Shown here: positions 1 through 8,208 of the stretch, piece by piece | Position numbering within the stretch: position 1 is the first letter of the stretch | How the letters are laid out: each line of letters opens with the position of its first letter | DNA from: JBGPJM01 sp041485385 | GTDB lineage: Bacteria; Planctomycetota; Phycisphaerae; Phycisphaerales; UBA1924 | Direction: 5' to 3' | Assembly: GCA_041485385.1 (NCBI GenBank) | Contig: JBGPJM010000051.1 | Location: 1-24,953 of the forward strand | DNA length: 24,953 nt | Position numbers and translations under genes: made by a program | Notes under the pieces: generated by a model | Told to the model about the DNA's origin: nothing | Seen by the model: the letters and a program-made list of their open reading frames with translations, nothing else | Databases searched by the model: none

Positions 1-1011
1 ACCGCCGCGACGTCGTCGGACAACCGGCCCACGCGCGGGTGCGACCCGTGGGTCTTCCGGTGCATCTTTGAGGATCGGACGCGGATGGTGCTGATCGCCG
101 CTGGGGACGGGGTGTGGATGGCGTTTAACCCGGCGACCTGTGCGATGGCGAAGGTGTGGCGGGGGGACGTGCTCTTCCGCGGGAAGGTGTGGGACTTCAG
201 CCAGGACAACTCGATCGCCCGCGGCACGGTACTGGCCGAGGCGCCGTCGCTGATCTGGTCGCTGCCGGACGCCCCCGCGCTGCCGCCTGGGTGGGGGGCC
301 AAGGGGGTGGAGGGGCAGGGCTGGGCGTTCACCGGGGACGGGGCGACGCTGACGAGCCCGGTCTTCGACACGAGCGTCTGGCAGCGGGTGTGCCTGGCAT
401 TCGATGAGGTCTCGCGCGCCGGGCCGATCCGCATGGAGCTCTCGGCCGACGGCGGGAAGAGCTGGGAGGCGCAATGGTTCGAATCGACGACCCACGGCTC
501 CTCGGATGAGGACTGGCAGTGGAACTTCAAGGACATCTCGGTTCGTTCGGCCCAGACGCGGGTGCGGTTCGTGCAGGCCAAGGGGGTGTTCCACAAGCGG
601 CTGCGGGCGGTGCGGGTCTTCGGCGATCAGCCCGCGTGGTCGGCGAGGGGCACGGGCGGCCCGGTCGAGGTGCGGCCGGTCTGGCGGGGGTACGAACTGG
701 TGAACCACGCCGACCGCGTCGTGCTGCGGTACGACCTGGTGCTGGAGGGCGGCCGGACGGTGAGCGTGCGACAATCGCCCGACCTGGTCGGCGGCGAAGG
801 CGCGGCGAGCGACGGCTGGCGCGAGGCATTCGAACTTGAGGGAGTCCCGGAGGGCGTCACGCTCGCGCTCGAGCTGGCGCCGCCGGCGGCGGCGTGCCAG
901 CGAGAGGTGCACGGGGCGGCCAGGATCGTCGAACAGGACGGCCCGGCCAGGCTGGAGTTGAGCGCCGACGGCCGGTGCGAACTGACGACGCGGATCGGAG
1001 GCGGACGATGA
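1..1011 (+). CDS. Exported PVC-type glycan/cytochrome-associated protein, C-terminal part (5' truncated)
   Basis: The frame is open from the first base of the window and ends at TGA 1009-1011, so the true start lies outside. The visible 336 residues open with a segment of the form DPWVFRC...R.RMV...GVWMAFNP...KVWRGDV. I recall this pattern from planctomycete and verrucomicrobial secreted proteins, where it precedes PA14, sorbosone-dehydrogenase-like propeller or cytochrome c domains. A middle beta-rich part (about residues 90-190, with LSADGGKSWEAQWFES) looks like a sialidase- or discoidin-type sandwich. A last part with VLRYDLVLEGGRTVSV follows. The stop overlaps the ATG of the next gene (ATGA, 1008-1011), so the two are probably translated together. 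In relatives as I remember them, these domains sit in one polypeptide, so this may be a split version. No catalytic residues can be assigned. The family call is from memory of the pattern. Confidence 0.7.
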   Translation, partial: TAATSSDNRPTRGCDPWVFRCIFEDRTRMVLIAAGDGVWMAFNPATCAMAKVWRGDVLFRGKVWDFSQDNSIARGTVLAEAPSLIWSLPDAPALPPGWGAKGVEGQGWAFTGDGATLTSPVFDTSVWQRVCLAFDEVSRAGPIRMELSADGGKSWEAQWFESTTHGSSDEDWQWNFKDISVRSAQTRVRFVQAKGVFHKRLRAVRVFGDQPAWSARGTGGPVEVRPVWRGYELVNHADRVVLRYDLVLEGGRTVSVRQSPDLVGGEGAASDGWREAFELEGVPEGVTLALELAPPAAACQREVHGAARIVEQDGPARLELSADGRCELTTRIGGGR

Positions 1012-3638
1012 AACGGCTGGGTGCGTTGGGCGTGCTTGTTGGCCTCGCCCTCGCGGCTTCGGTTACGGCGCAGGAGCCGCCGGCGGAGCGCGGCTTGGCT
1101 CCCGGAGTCACCGTGTGGGTCTACGACATCGGCGAGCGGCTGGAGCGGCGACCGACGATCGCCGAGGGGCAGACGCCCAACATCTACGAGGTGCGGCCCG
1201 TTGTGCAGCTTGAGGGCGAATTCCGGTCCCCGGGCGCTGAGCTGAAGGAGATGTTCGCCGGCGAGGTCCACGGGTGGCTGAGCGTCGATCAGCCGGGACA
1301 GTATCGACTCCGGCTGGACTGCGACGACGGCGCGGCGCTTGTGCTCGACAACAAGACGGTGCTCGACACGGCCCTGGCGGAGGGGTTCAAGGCGGAGGGT
1401 CGCGTGGAGCTCGCCAAGGGCCTGCACAAGCTGTCGATCCCGTTCTACCAGGACAAGGGGAAGTTCTCGCTGAAGCTGTGGTGGGGCAGGCCGGACGGGA
1501 GCGCGCTGGAAACCGTGCCCGGCGCAGCGCTCTTCACCGAGGCTGGCCAGACATTCGCGACCTCCCCCGGCCCGAAGCGGTGGTTCTACGGCAACGATCC
1601 GAACCGCCCCGGCGACGGGCGACCGCTGGAGACCGTCCACCCGGGGTACACCCTGGAGAACTTCCGCGGGCCGGAGTTCCAGCCGGCGGTGGGCGGGCTG
1701 GCGTTCCTTCCGGACGGGCGGCTGGCGGTGTGTACGTGGGACCACGTCGGGGCGGTGTACATCCTGGGGAATCTCGACGGCAAGCAGCCGGGCGGCGTGA
1801 CCGTGCGGCGCTTCGCCGAGGGGCTGGGCGAGCCGCTGGGGATCGCGGTGATCGACGGCGACATCTACGTCTCCCAGAAGCAGGAGGTGACGCGTCTGCG
1901 CGACACCGACGGCGACGGCGTGGCCGACAGATACGAGGCGGTCGCCGGCGGTTGGCCCGCCTCGCACAACTACCACGAGTTCCCGTTCAACCTCGCGCAC
2001 CTGGACGGGTCGTTCTTCGTGTCCACGTCCGTTCCGTTGAAGTCCGGGCTGACCAACTACACGCCCGGCTCGCGCCAGGCCTACGCGGTACCGGATGTTC
2101 CCGGCTCGGTGCTGCGGATCAACCCGAAGGCGGGGACCTGGGAAGTGTTCGCGCGCGGCATGCGAGCGCCCAACGGCATGAATGTCTGCACCGACGGCGA
2201 GCTGTTCTGCTGCGACAACCAAGGGGGGTGGCTGCCCGCCTCGCGCCTGGACCTGGTGCATCGCGGCGGCTTCTACGGGCACCAGTACGAGCCCAACGGG
2301 GAGACGCCGGTCGATCCGCCGGTGGTGTGGTTCCCGCACGGCGAGATCGGCAACTCGCCGACGCAGCCGGTGCTCGTCGCCGATGGGCTGTACCGGCGGC
2401 AGATCCTTGTCGGCGACGTCACGCACGGAGGGATCAACCGCGTGTTCGTCGAGAACGTCGGCGGGGAGTACCAGGGCGCGGTGTTCCAGTTCTCGCAGGG
2501 CATCGAGGCGGGTGTGAACCGGCTGGCGTGGGGGCCCGACGGCTGTCTGTACGTCGGCGGGATCGGCTCCAACGGGAACTGGAACCACAAGAACACCAAG
2601 TTCGGCCTGCAGCGTCTGCGGCCCAACGGGCGCACGGCCTTCGAAATGAAGAGCGTCGAGTCGCGCGCCGACGGGTTCCTGATCTCCCTCACTCGCCCCG
2701 TGCCCGAGTCGATCCTGACCGACCCCGCATCGTACCTGGTTCGGAGCTGGCGGTACAAGCCGACGGCCGATTACGGCGGTCCGAAGGTGGACCTCAAGAC
2801 GCTGGAGTTCGCGCACCCCGCACCATCCCCGGACCGGCAGCGCGTATTCGTGCCGATCGGCGGCCTGGAGCCCGGGACGGTCGTCTACCTGCGACTCCGC
2901 GGCTTCAAGGACGATGCCGGCGAGGAGCCCTTCGCGACCGAGGTGTGGTACACGCTCAACCGCCTCGCCGCGCAGGCGGGGCCGGCGTTCGACTACCCGA
3001 TGAAGCACATCGATCTGCCGGGCACCCCGCCCGGGGGCGCGGTCGTGCTCTTCGACGGGACCGACGCCGCGGCCTTCACGCACGCCGACGGATCGAGCGT
3101 GAGATGGCGCGTCGAGCACGGCGAGCTGGTGGTGGACCAGAAGGCAGGCGACATCGTCTCGCGCGAGTCCTTCGGCGACTGCTTCCTGCACGTCGAGTGG
3201 CTCAGCCCGCCGGGGGGGACGCTGGTGGACCAGCACAACGGCAACAGCGGTGTGAAGCTCCAGTGCCGGTACGAGCTGCAGATCATGAACAACCCCGGCT
3301 GGCCGCGGGAGCCGAAGTTCGACGAGGCCGGCGCCATCTACCGCCTCAGGGCCGCGGATGTGAACGCCTCGACCGGGGCGGGCACGTGGCAGAGCTACGA
3401 CGAGCGTTTCCGCGCCCCGCGCTGGCGGGGCGACACGAAGACCGCGAGCGCCCGGATGACGGTGTGGTGGAACGGCGTGCTGGTGCACGACGACGCCGAG
3501 GTCGCCCAGCAGACGGGCGTGTCGGAGAAGGAGGCGCCGGGCGAGCGCCCGTTGCTGCTGCAGGCGCACCCGTCGGAGGCCGAGGGGGATGTGCGCTTCC
3601 GGAATGTCTGGGTGGTGCGGGAGGGGACGGACGGGTAG
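1008..3638 (+). CDS. Secreted PA14 / beta-propeller dehydrogenase-like / 3-keto-disaccharide hydrolase (DUF1080) fusion
   Basis: The start is ATG 1008, which overlaps the previous stop. It gives 876 residues with a clean signal peptide (MKRLGALGVLVGLALAASVTA, cut near residue 22). Three parts follow. Residues about 35-185 are PA14-like (GWLSVDQPGQYRLRLDCDDG, ending KLWWGRPDG). Residues about 205-560 form a soluble sorbosone/glucose-dehydrogenase-like propeller (GLAFLPDGRLAV, DTDGDGVADRYE, GMRAPNGMN, LAWGPDGCLYVGG). Residues about 670-875 match the 3-keto-disaccharide hydrolase family formerly DUF1080 (VVLFDGTDAAAF, the VEWLSPPGG strand, NSGVKLQCRYELQIMNN). DUF1080 enzymes cleave glycosides whose C3 hydroxyl has been oxidised to a ketone. 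Propellers of the other type oxidise sugars with PQQ, although many PVC members have no proven activity. Joining the two suggests oxidation and cleavage in one exported protein, which is inference. The domain calls are firm and the activity is not. Confidence 0.88.
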   Translation: MKRLGALGVLVGLALAASVTAQEPPAERGLAPGVTVWVYDIGERLERRPTIAEGQTPNIYEVRPVVQLEGEFRSPGAELKEMFAGEVHGWLSVDQPGQYRLRLDCDDGAALVLDNKTVLDTALAEGFKAEGRVELAKGLHKLSIPFYQDKGKFSLKLWWGRPDGSALETVPGAALFTEAGQTFATSPGPKRWFYGNDPNRPGDGRPLETVHPGYTLENFRGPEFQPAVGGLAFLPDGRLAVCTWDHVGAVYILGNLDGKQPGGVTVRRFAEGLGEPLGIAVIDGDIYVSQKQEVTRLRDTDGDGVADRYEAVAGGWPASHNYHEFPFNLAHLDGSFFVSTSVPLKSGLTNYTPGSRQAYAVPDVPGSVLRINPKAGTWEVFARGMRAPNGMNVCTDGELFCCDNQGGWLPASRLDLVHRGGFYGHQYEPNGETPVDPPVVWFPHGEIGNSPTQPVLVADGLYRRQILVGDVTHGGINRVFVENVGGEYQGAVFQFSQGIEAGVNRLAWGPDGCLYVGGIGSNGNWNHKNTKFGLQRLRPNGRTAFEMKSVESRADGFLISLTRPVPESILTDPASYLVRSWRYKPTADYGGPKVDLKTLEFAHPAPSPDRQRVFVPIGGLEPGTVVYLRLRGFKDDAGEEPFATEVWYTLNRLAAQAGPAFDYPMKHIDLPGTPPGGAVVLFDGTDAAAFTHADGSSVRWRVEHGELVVDQKAGDIVSRESFGDCFLHVEWLSPPGGTLVDQHNGNSGVKLQCRYELQIMNNPGWPREPKFDEAGAIYRLRAADVNASTGAGTWQSYDERFRAPRWRGDTKTASARMTVWWNGVLVHDDAEVAQQTGVSEKEAPGERPLLLQAHPSEAEGDVRFRNVWVVREGTDG

Positions 3639-3686
3639 GTGGTGCGGCGTGGTCGGACGGCCGGGAGGCCGCGCCAAAAAAGAAGA

Positions 3687-3711
3687 CGCGGCGGTCGTCG
3701 AGACCGCCGCG
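3687..3711 (-). terminator. Rho-independent terminator of the minus-strand dockerin-protein gene
   Basis: A perfect 10-bp stem (3687-3696 with 3702-3711) closes a 5-nt loop. Read on the minus strand, it is followed at once by TCTTCTTTTTT. It begins 48 nt after the TAA stop at 3759-3761. The run of T lies only on the minus-strand downstream side, so it serves the minus-strand gene. The plus-strand gene ending at 3638 has no T-run of its own here. Confidence 0.8.
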
Positions 3712-3758
3712 CCGGGTTGTTGACAGTAGAAACGTTGCGGGATCCGCGCCCGCGGTGG

Positions 3759-5903
3759 TTACGGGCAGCCGGCGAAAAAGGCCGTCAGGAAGTCGAAGAA
3801 ATCCTGCGAGTTGGTGATGCCGTCGATGTTGAAATCGGCGGAGCCGTTGAAGAAGTCGCTGAGGAAGTCGAAGAAGTCCTGCGAGTTCACCGTTCCGTCG
3901 TGGTTCCAGTCGGCGCGGCAGCCGGAGGGAACCGTCGCGCTGAAGGTGACCTGCTGCGGTGTGAACGTCTTGAAGAGCCCCAGCGTGACGGTGCCGGTCG
4001 TCGGCGGCGTGGTTGCCTGAAACCAGAAGTTGTACATCGTGCCCCAGCGGAGGGCGTTGGAGTTGGGGTTCTGCGCGAAGGTCTGCGGGCTGTGCCACTC
4101 GACGGCGGTGGGGGAGACGCTGCTGACCCAGTCGGTGTTGTCGAAGGGCTCGCCGGAGTGGTAGTTCACGTCGTGGAAGCCGACGCCGCTGATGGCCGCG
4201 CCCGCGGCCCTCGGCACGGAGAGCGAGCCGCCGCTCCGATCAGAGTTGAGGTTGAAGACGGCGTAGTCGTAGAGGTAGTTGCTGGGACCGAGCGTGGTGA
4301 CCTTGGTGGCCACCCAGAAGCGGCCCTCCGCGGGCACGTCGACGGTGAAAACGCTCACACTGGGGTCCGGCACGTTGGCGCCCAGGCCGTGGTCGTGCCA
4401 CGCGCGGATGGCGGGGATGCCGACGACGGTGGAACCCAGGCCAGTCATGTCGAAGGTCGTTTGGTTGACGGTGACGCGCTTGTATGACGAGTTGTTGAGG
4501 GCGTTGCCGGCGGGGGCGTCGTCGCTGGCGATGTACTCGCCCTCGACGATGTACTGCGAGCTCGGGAACATCGTCGTGTTCAGGTCGTTCTGGACGACCT
4601 GGAGACGTCGGAAGATGGCGTCGCCCGAGGTCGAGGGGAAACCGCCGATGGCGCCGGTGAACCCGTTGATGCTGGATCGCGGCGAGAGGGCCCCCTGCCC
4701 GCCGTTGAAGCCGGCGCCGTAGACGTCGCGACAGCCGGCGCCCAGCACGCTCCCGCCGTGCCCGTTGCAGGTGCCGCACCCGGTCCCCGCGCCGGCGCAG
4801 CACGCTGTCTTGCAGAAGCCAAGTCCGAGCTGGATGAGCCGCCCGTTGTAGAGGCGGTAGGCGTTCATGGCCAGCGCGGGCGTGCCGTGGCTGGTCCACA
4901 GCAGGTCGGTGTCGCCGATGTTGCAGGTGGCCGAGCCGATGGCGTACGCGCGGACCGAGCCCACAAGGCCGTAGTTGGTGATGTCGGTGCAGTCCTGGTA
5001 CGTTACGTCCGGGCCCATGGGGGGCGGCGGGGGTGCATCGCCCAGGGAGAGCGTGAACGTCCCGGTCGTCACCAGGCCGGCCACGCGGATTACGTACTGC
5101 GTGCCGGCCGTGGCCGGGAAGGACACCTGCGAACGCGTGCCGCAGGTATCGTTGTTGCAGGCGATCTGGTTGGCCGTTGTCGCGGGGCACGCGGAGTGGA
5201 CCGAGATGACGGTGTCGAAGCTGGCGGCCAGGCACGTGCTGGCGAACACGGTCGTCGCAGCCGGCGCCGTGTAGAGGTAGTACACGTCCGGCGCCGTGGT
5301 GCCAGCGCAGGTGGAGTCGCCATCGCCCGCCGCGTTGTTCGTTGTTCCGTTGACGGTCCCGTTGCCCACGGGTGTGGCGGTGGCGCAGGTGTCGTTGATG
5401 GGCGGCTGCCCGCCGCCGCCGGGGCCGACGGAGAGCTCGAAGTTGCCAACGGCCCCATTGAATCCGCTGACACGGATGAGGTACTGCGTGCCGTTGACGG
5501 CGGCGAACGTGAGGGTGGAATACAGGCCGTTGAACGTGCACGAGGCATCGTCGTCGCAGGCAATCTGGTTGCCGGTGGTTCCGGGGCAGCCGGTGTGCAC
5601 CGAGAGCACCGTGTCGTAGCTGGTGCCGGGGTTGCACGCCGTCACGGTGATCGTCGTCGTCGCCGGCGCCGTGTAGCGGTACCAGACGTCGGGCGCGGAC
5701 CCCGCGGCGCCGCACGTGGCCGCGCCGTCGTTCGTCGAACCAATGGTCGTCCCGGCGACCGTGCTGTTGCCGATCGCGATCGCGTTCGCGCAGGAATTGT
5801 TGGCGGGTTGTGCGCCCGCCGGGAGGGCAGCGCCGAGCGCGGCCGCGCCGGCCGCGAGAAAGAGACAGGTACGGATCGGACGGCGAGACAGACGACGGTT
5901 CAT
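3759..5903 (-). CDS. Exported surface protein: two PPC-like domains, planctomycete-specific middle domain, C-terminal dockerin-like module
   Basis: The start is the ATG at 5903, giving 714 residues. It has a GAGGAG ribosome site just upstream and a signal peptide directly after it (ending LPAGAQ, about residue 32). Longer upstream starts lack these. Residues about 35-160 and 165-285 are two copies of one beta-sandwich unit. Each opens NxSCANA or NDTCATA and contains APDVWYRYTAP or APDVYYLYTAP, a YDTVLSVH-type strand and GTQYLIRV; this resembles pre-peptidase C-terminal domains. Residues about 290-655 form one large domain with a Cys cluster (CKTACC, CGTC) and AYAIGSATCNIGD. I recall it from other planctomycete secreted proteins but know no function. 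Residues about 662-714 carry two dockerin-type loops (DWNHDGTVNSQD, DFNIDGITNSQD) ending GCP. A structural or attachment role at the surface is inferred. A good terminator follows, so it is probably transcribed alone. Confidence 0.85.
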   Translation of the reverse strand: MNRRLSRRPIRTCLFLAAGAAALGAALPAGAQPANNSCANAIAIGNSTVAGTTIGSTNDGAATCGAAGSAPDVWYRYTAPATTTITVTACNPGTSYDTVLSVHTGCPGTTGNQIACDDDASCTFNGLYSTLTFAAVNGTQYLIRVSGFNGAVGNFELSVGPGGGGQPPINDTCATATPVGNGTVNGTTNNAAGDGDSTCAGTTAPDVYYLYTAPAATTVFASTCLAASFDTVISVHSACPATTANQIACNNDTCGTRSQVSFPATAGTQYVIRVAGLVTTGTFTLSLGDAPPPPPMGPDVTYQDCTDITNYGLVGSVRAYAIGSATCNIGDTDLLWTSHGTPALAMNAYRLYNGRLIQLGLGFCKTACCAGAGTGCGTCNGHGGSVLGAGCRDVYGAGFNGGQGALSPRSSINGFTGAIGGFPSTSGDAIFRRLQVVQNDLNTTMFPSSQYIVEGEYIASDDAPAGNALNNSSYKRVTVNQTTFDMTGLGSTVVGIPAIRAWHDHGLGANVPDPSVSVFTVDVPAEGRFWVATKVTTLGPSNYLYDYAVFNLNSDRSGGSLSVPRAAGAAISGVGFHDVNYHSGEPFDNTDWVSSVSPTAVEWHSPQTFAQNPNSNALRWGTMYNFWFQATTPPTTGTVTLGLFKTFTPQQVTFSATVPSGCRADWNHDGTVNSQDFFDFLSDFFNGSADFNIDGITNSQDFFDFLTAFFAGCP
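3762..3920 (-). repeat. Dockerin-like module, C-terminal copy (two calcium-loop repeats)
   Basis: This stretch codes for 53 residues, C-x-A-DWN through FFAGCP, with two EF-type loops of the form DxNxDGxxNSQD, each followed by FFDFL. Both loops keep the Asp/Asn ligand pattern. The same module, also 53 codons, lies at 20103-20261 near the start of the RHS protein. The two DNA stretches are very similar over the NSQDFFDFL codons. NCBI naming, as I recall, calls such tails GC-type dockerin. Confidence 0.85.
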
Positions 5904-6009
5904 GCGCGCTCCTCGTGTGAGACGGACCAGGATGCTGTGTGTGCTCTTTCGACCCCTCGAGCCGGTCGCGCGACGGCCCGGTGCCATCGCCCGCCGGGGT
6001 TATCCAGAC

Positions 6010-6024
6010 TTCAGGATACCTGAA
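6010..6024. promoter_or_regulatory. Inverted repeat TTCAGG-ATA-CCTGAA in the gap before the dockerin-protein gene
   Basis: This is a perfect 6-bp inverted repeat with a 3-nt centre. It lies about 105 nt upstream of the ATG at 5903 and about 105 nt after the stop of the oxidoreductase gene at 6128. It sits in the most AT-rich patch of the 224-base gap and overlaps a second inverted pair, TATCC 6001-6005 with GGATA 6014-6018. An operator is the natural reading. Read on the minus strand there is no run of T after it, so a terminator is unlikely. No convincing -35/-10 pair was found beside it. Confidence 0.35.
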
Positions 6025-6127
6025 TTCGCGGCCACAACAACCGGAACGGGCGAAACAGCCGCGACTCGGCTCGGATGCTCCGCCACCCTCTCGTCGGGGC
6101 AGGACCGCGGGGCGTCCGCCGGTCCAG

Positions 6128-7429
6128 CTAGAGCGTCCATCCGGCCCGGAATCGATGGCGGATGAACTCGTCGGCCTCGGGGAGGTCGGCGGCGCGCAGG
6201 TTGGGCGCGTCCCATTCGAGCTTCCTGCCGACGCGGTACGAGACGTTCCCCAGGAGCACGGCCTCGGCGAGGGCGCCGGAATAGTCGAAGTTGCAGGTCG
6301 TCGGCGAGCCGGTCTTGCACGCCGCGATCCACTCGTTGTGGTGGCCGACGGAATCAGGGATCGACGGGGCGGGGGGCGTGAAGTCGGCGACGACACCGTC
6401 GCGGATGAGCCGGTGGGAGTCGTAATCGGCGATGACCATGCCGGTCTGGCCGACGAAGAGGTTGCCGTCGCCCCAGGGCAGCGGGTCGCCGTTCTTGTTC
6501 TTGATCGTGGAGAGAAGCTCGGGGCGCTTGCCGCCGTCGTACCACGTCACCTGCACCGGCGGGCGGTCGGCCCGCGCCGGGTGCTGGTACCGGACGATGA
6601 GCCACGCCGGCGTGCCGATAGGATCCACCGGCGGCCCCTCGGCATGCACGGTGGATGGGTGGCGCAGGTCGAGCGCCCAGTGCGCCAGGTCCATGTGGTG
6701 GCAGGCCATGTCGCCCAGAGTCCCCGTGCCATAGGCCCAGAAGCGGCGCCAGTTGGCCGGGTGGATGCCCTCGGAATAGGCGTGCTCGGGCGCGGGGCCG
6801 AGCCAGAGATCCCAGTCGAGCTCCGCGGGCGGGGGCTTGGGCTCGCCATAGCGTCCCTGGGCCCAGCTGCGGCCGCACCAGACGTGCACCTCGCGGACGG
6901 GCCCGATCGCGCCGCTGCGGACAAGCTCGACCACGCGCCGGTAGTTCGCCCCCGCGTGGATCTGCGTCCCCATCTGTGTCGCAAGCTTCTTCTCCGCGGC
7001 CAGGGTTGCCAGCACACGTGCTTCCTCGACCGTATGCGCCAGCGGCTTCTCGCAGTAGACGTGCTTCCCCTGGCGCAGCGCCATGGCGGCGGCTGGGGCG
7101 TGGATGTGGTCCGGAGCGGCCACGAGCACGGCGTCGATGTCGAGAGGCGCTGCGAGCATCTCGCGGAAATCCCGGAAGCGGCGAGCCTCCGGGAACCTGG
7201 CGCCGGCCTGCTCGAGAAAGCCCCCGTCCACATCGCAGAGGGCGGCGATCTGCTCACCGGCTATCTGGGAGATGTTCCACCCCGCCTGGTTCTGTGTGCC
7301 GACGACCGCGATGCGGAGTTTGTCCGCCCGGGCGCGCCGAGCGCGGGCGGGGAGAGGAAGGGCCATCGCTCCGACGACGGCGGCGCTGGCCTTGAGGAAG
7401 ATGCGGCGAGTAATGGGGGAACGGAGCAT
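6128..7429 (-). CDS. Tat-exported Gfo/Idh/MocA family oxidoreductase
   Basis: The 433 residues start at ATG 7429. The N-terminus has a twin-arginine signal (TRRIFLK, residues 7-13) followed by a hydrophobic Ala-rich stretch, so the folded, cofactor-loaded protein is predicted to leave the cytoplasm. The Rossmann domain begins at LRIAVVGT (about residue 38). It has the family's EKP motif at 127-129 (YCEKPLAH) and the DHIHAPAA helix before it. The substrate domain has the GDMACHHMD segment (240-247), which supplies the usual His/Asp active-site pair. The C-terminus (HNEWIAACKTGSPTTCNFDYSGALAEAVLLGN) is that of the large bacterial secreted subgroup. The usual GxGxxG loop reads GTQNQAG, as in many planctomycete members. 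Relatives oxidise or reduce sugar hydroxyls with NAD(P), and some oxidise C3 of glycosides. The substrate here is unknown. Confidence 0.92.
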   Translation of the reverse strand: MLRSPITRRIFLKASAAVVGAMALPLPARARRARADKLRIAVVGTQNQAGWNISQIAGEQIAALCDVDGGFLEQAGARFPEARRFRDFREMLAAPLDIDAVLVAAPDHIHAPAAAMALRQGKHVYCEKPLAHTVEEARVLATLAAEKKLATQMGTQIHAGANYRRVVELVRSGAIGPVREVHVWCGRSWAQGRYGEPKPPPAELDWDLWLGPAPEHAYSEGIHPANWRRFWAYGTGTLGDMACHHMDLAHWALDLRHPSTVHAEGPPVDPIGTPAWLIVRYQHPARADRPPVQVTWYDGGKRPELLSTIKNKNGDPLPWGDGNLFVGQTGMVIADYDSHRLIRDGVVADFTPPAPSIPDSVGHHNEWIAACKTGSPTTCNFDYSGALAEAVLLGNVSYRVGRKLEWDAPNLRAADLPEADEFIRHRFRAGWTL

Positions 7430-8208
7430 CGCGGGGGTCTCACAAGCAAGACGGCGGTGCGGGTCAGTCTACCAGGATCAGGGGAACGGAGGATGAAGCG
7501 GCGCTTGTGCATCGGCGCGCACACCCTCTCCGGACAGGTGCGCGCAGACCGAGATGCCCCGGGGGATGTGACGGGAGACGCCACCAGAACTGACCGGCAC
7601 GCACCCGCAGCCCCCAAGAGACGCAGCCGGGAACGAGGGAGCGGAGCACGCAGCGATCGCGTGGCGAGGAGGCGGCCTTGGAGCGGTACCGCGCCGCGCT
7701 GGCACGTCCGGACCTCACGCCCGGGGCGCCGTCGCTGATCAGATCCCAATACCGCGAGGTGAAGGCCGCGCACGACCGGATCGCGGAACTCAAGCAGGCA
7801 CTGGGTTGAGACACGGTCCGGCGCGTAAGCGGGGCTCCGCCCCGACCCCCACGGCTGGAGGAGGGACAGGCCCGTCCCGCGGTGTGTCTCCCTGCGGGCG
7901 GTCCTCGTTCTTCCCGATCGGCGCGGGGAGTCGGGCGGGCGGCGCGATTGCAGGGCGTTAGGCAGCGGCCAAGCGTCGGTCGCGCCCGACGCCCGAATCG
8001 AGAAGAATCAGGTCATAAGATGAGGCGGCCCTCACACGGGATTCATCGCTGCCAGAGGGGCGGGCTGCTAATGTCTACCGTTATGGGACAAGACATAGGC
8101 CAACTCGGAAAAGCGACGGCGATCCCCCGCACCCCGGCCCCGGCGACGACTGTTGCCGTGGCGGAACGGACCGCGGGACCGGCACCCGCGCGTCGTGGAG
8201 TGCAGAAC
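7430..8208. other. Long gap with little coding; one possible micro-ORF and a GC hairpin
   Basis: About 780 bases separate the oxidoreductase start from the response regulator start. Apart from the possible short ORF at 7678-7809, I see no reading frame with convincing codon use. A GC-only hairpin CGGGGC-TCC-GCCCCG lies at 7830-7844 without a T-run. A moderately AT-rich patch at about 7996-8020 may hold the promoter of the two-component operon, but no clear -35/-10 pair can be named. A CTCA / TTCA pair 11 nt apart (8031, 8042) weakly echoes the direct repeats found after the kinase gene. Confidence 0.6.
7678..7809 (+). CDS. Possible 43-residue protein, TTG start
   Basis: The frame runs from TTG 7678 to TGA 7807-7809 and is too short for usual gene finders. 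In its favour are GAGGAGG at 7666-7672 with a 5-nt spacer, codons that mostly end in G or C, and a plausible soluble, mostly helical, charged sequence (ERYRAALARPDLTPG, then YREVKAAHDRIAELKQALG). The frame stays open upstream to 7594, so it may also be the tail of a decayed larger gene. I know no family for it. It sits alone, with 399 bases before the response regulator. Confidence 0.33.
   Translation: MERYRAALARPDLTPGAPSLIRSQYREVKAAHDRIAELKQALG

Noticed and set aside
627..3677. Long minus-strand frame of 1016 codons opposite the PA14/propeller fusion
   Set aside because: It is a shadow caused by the GC-rich codon pattern of the real plus-strand gene. It has Pro/Arg/His-rich low-complexity content and no domain, while the plus strand has clear domains and a signal peptide.
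4240..6396. 718-codon minus frame overlapping the dockerin-protein gene
   Set aside because: It is a frame-shifted mirror of the real gene, full of Arg/His/Pro, with no recognisable motif. The other frame has a signal peptide, repeats and a dockerin-like end.
7493..7738. 81-codon plus frame starting with ATG next to GGAGG
   Set aside because: The ribosome site touches the ATG with no spacer, and the product is Arg-rich with poor codon use. It also overlaps the better-looking TTG frame.
7830..7844. GC hairpin GGGGC-TCC-GCCCC as a terminator
   Set aside because: No T-run on either side. This short GC-rich motif is common in many high-GC genomes.
8071..8208. N-terminal extension of the response regulator from ATG 8071
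   Set aside because: It is Ala/Pro/Thr-rich and unlike receiver domains, and an internal ATG with GGAG gives the standard start.
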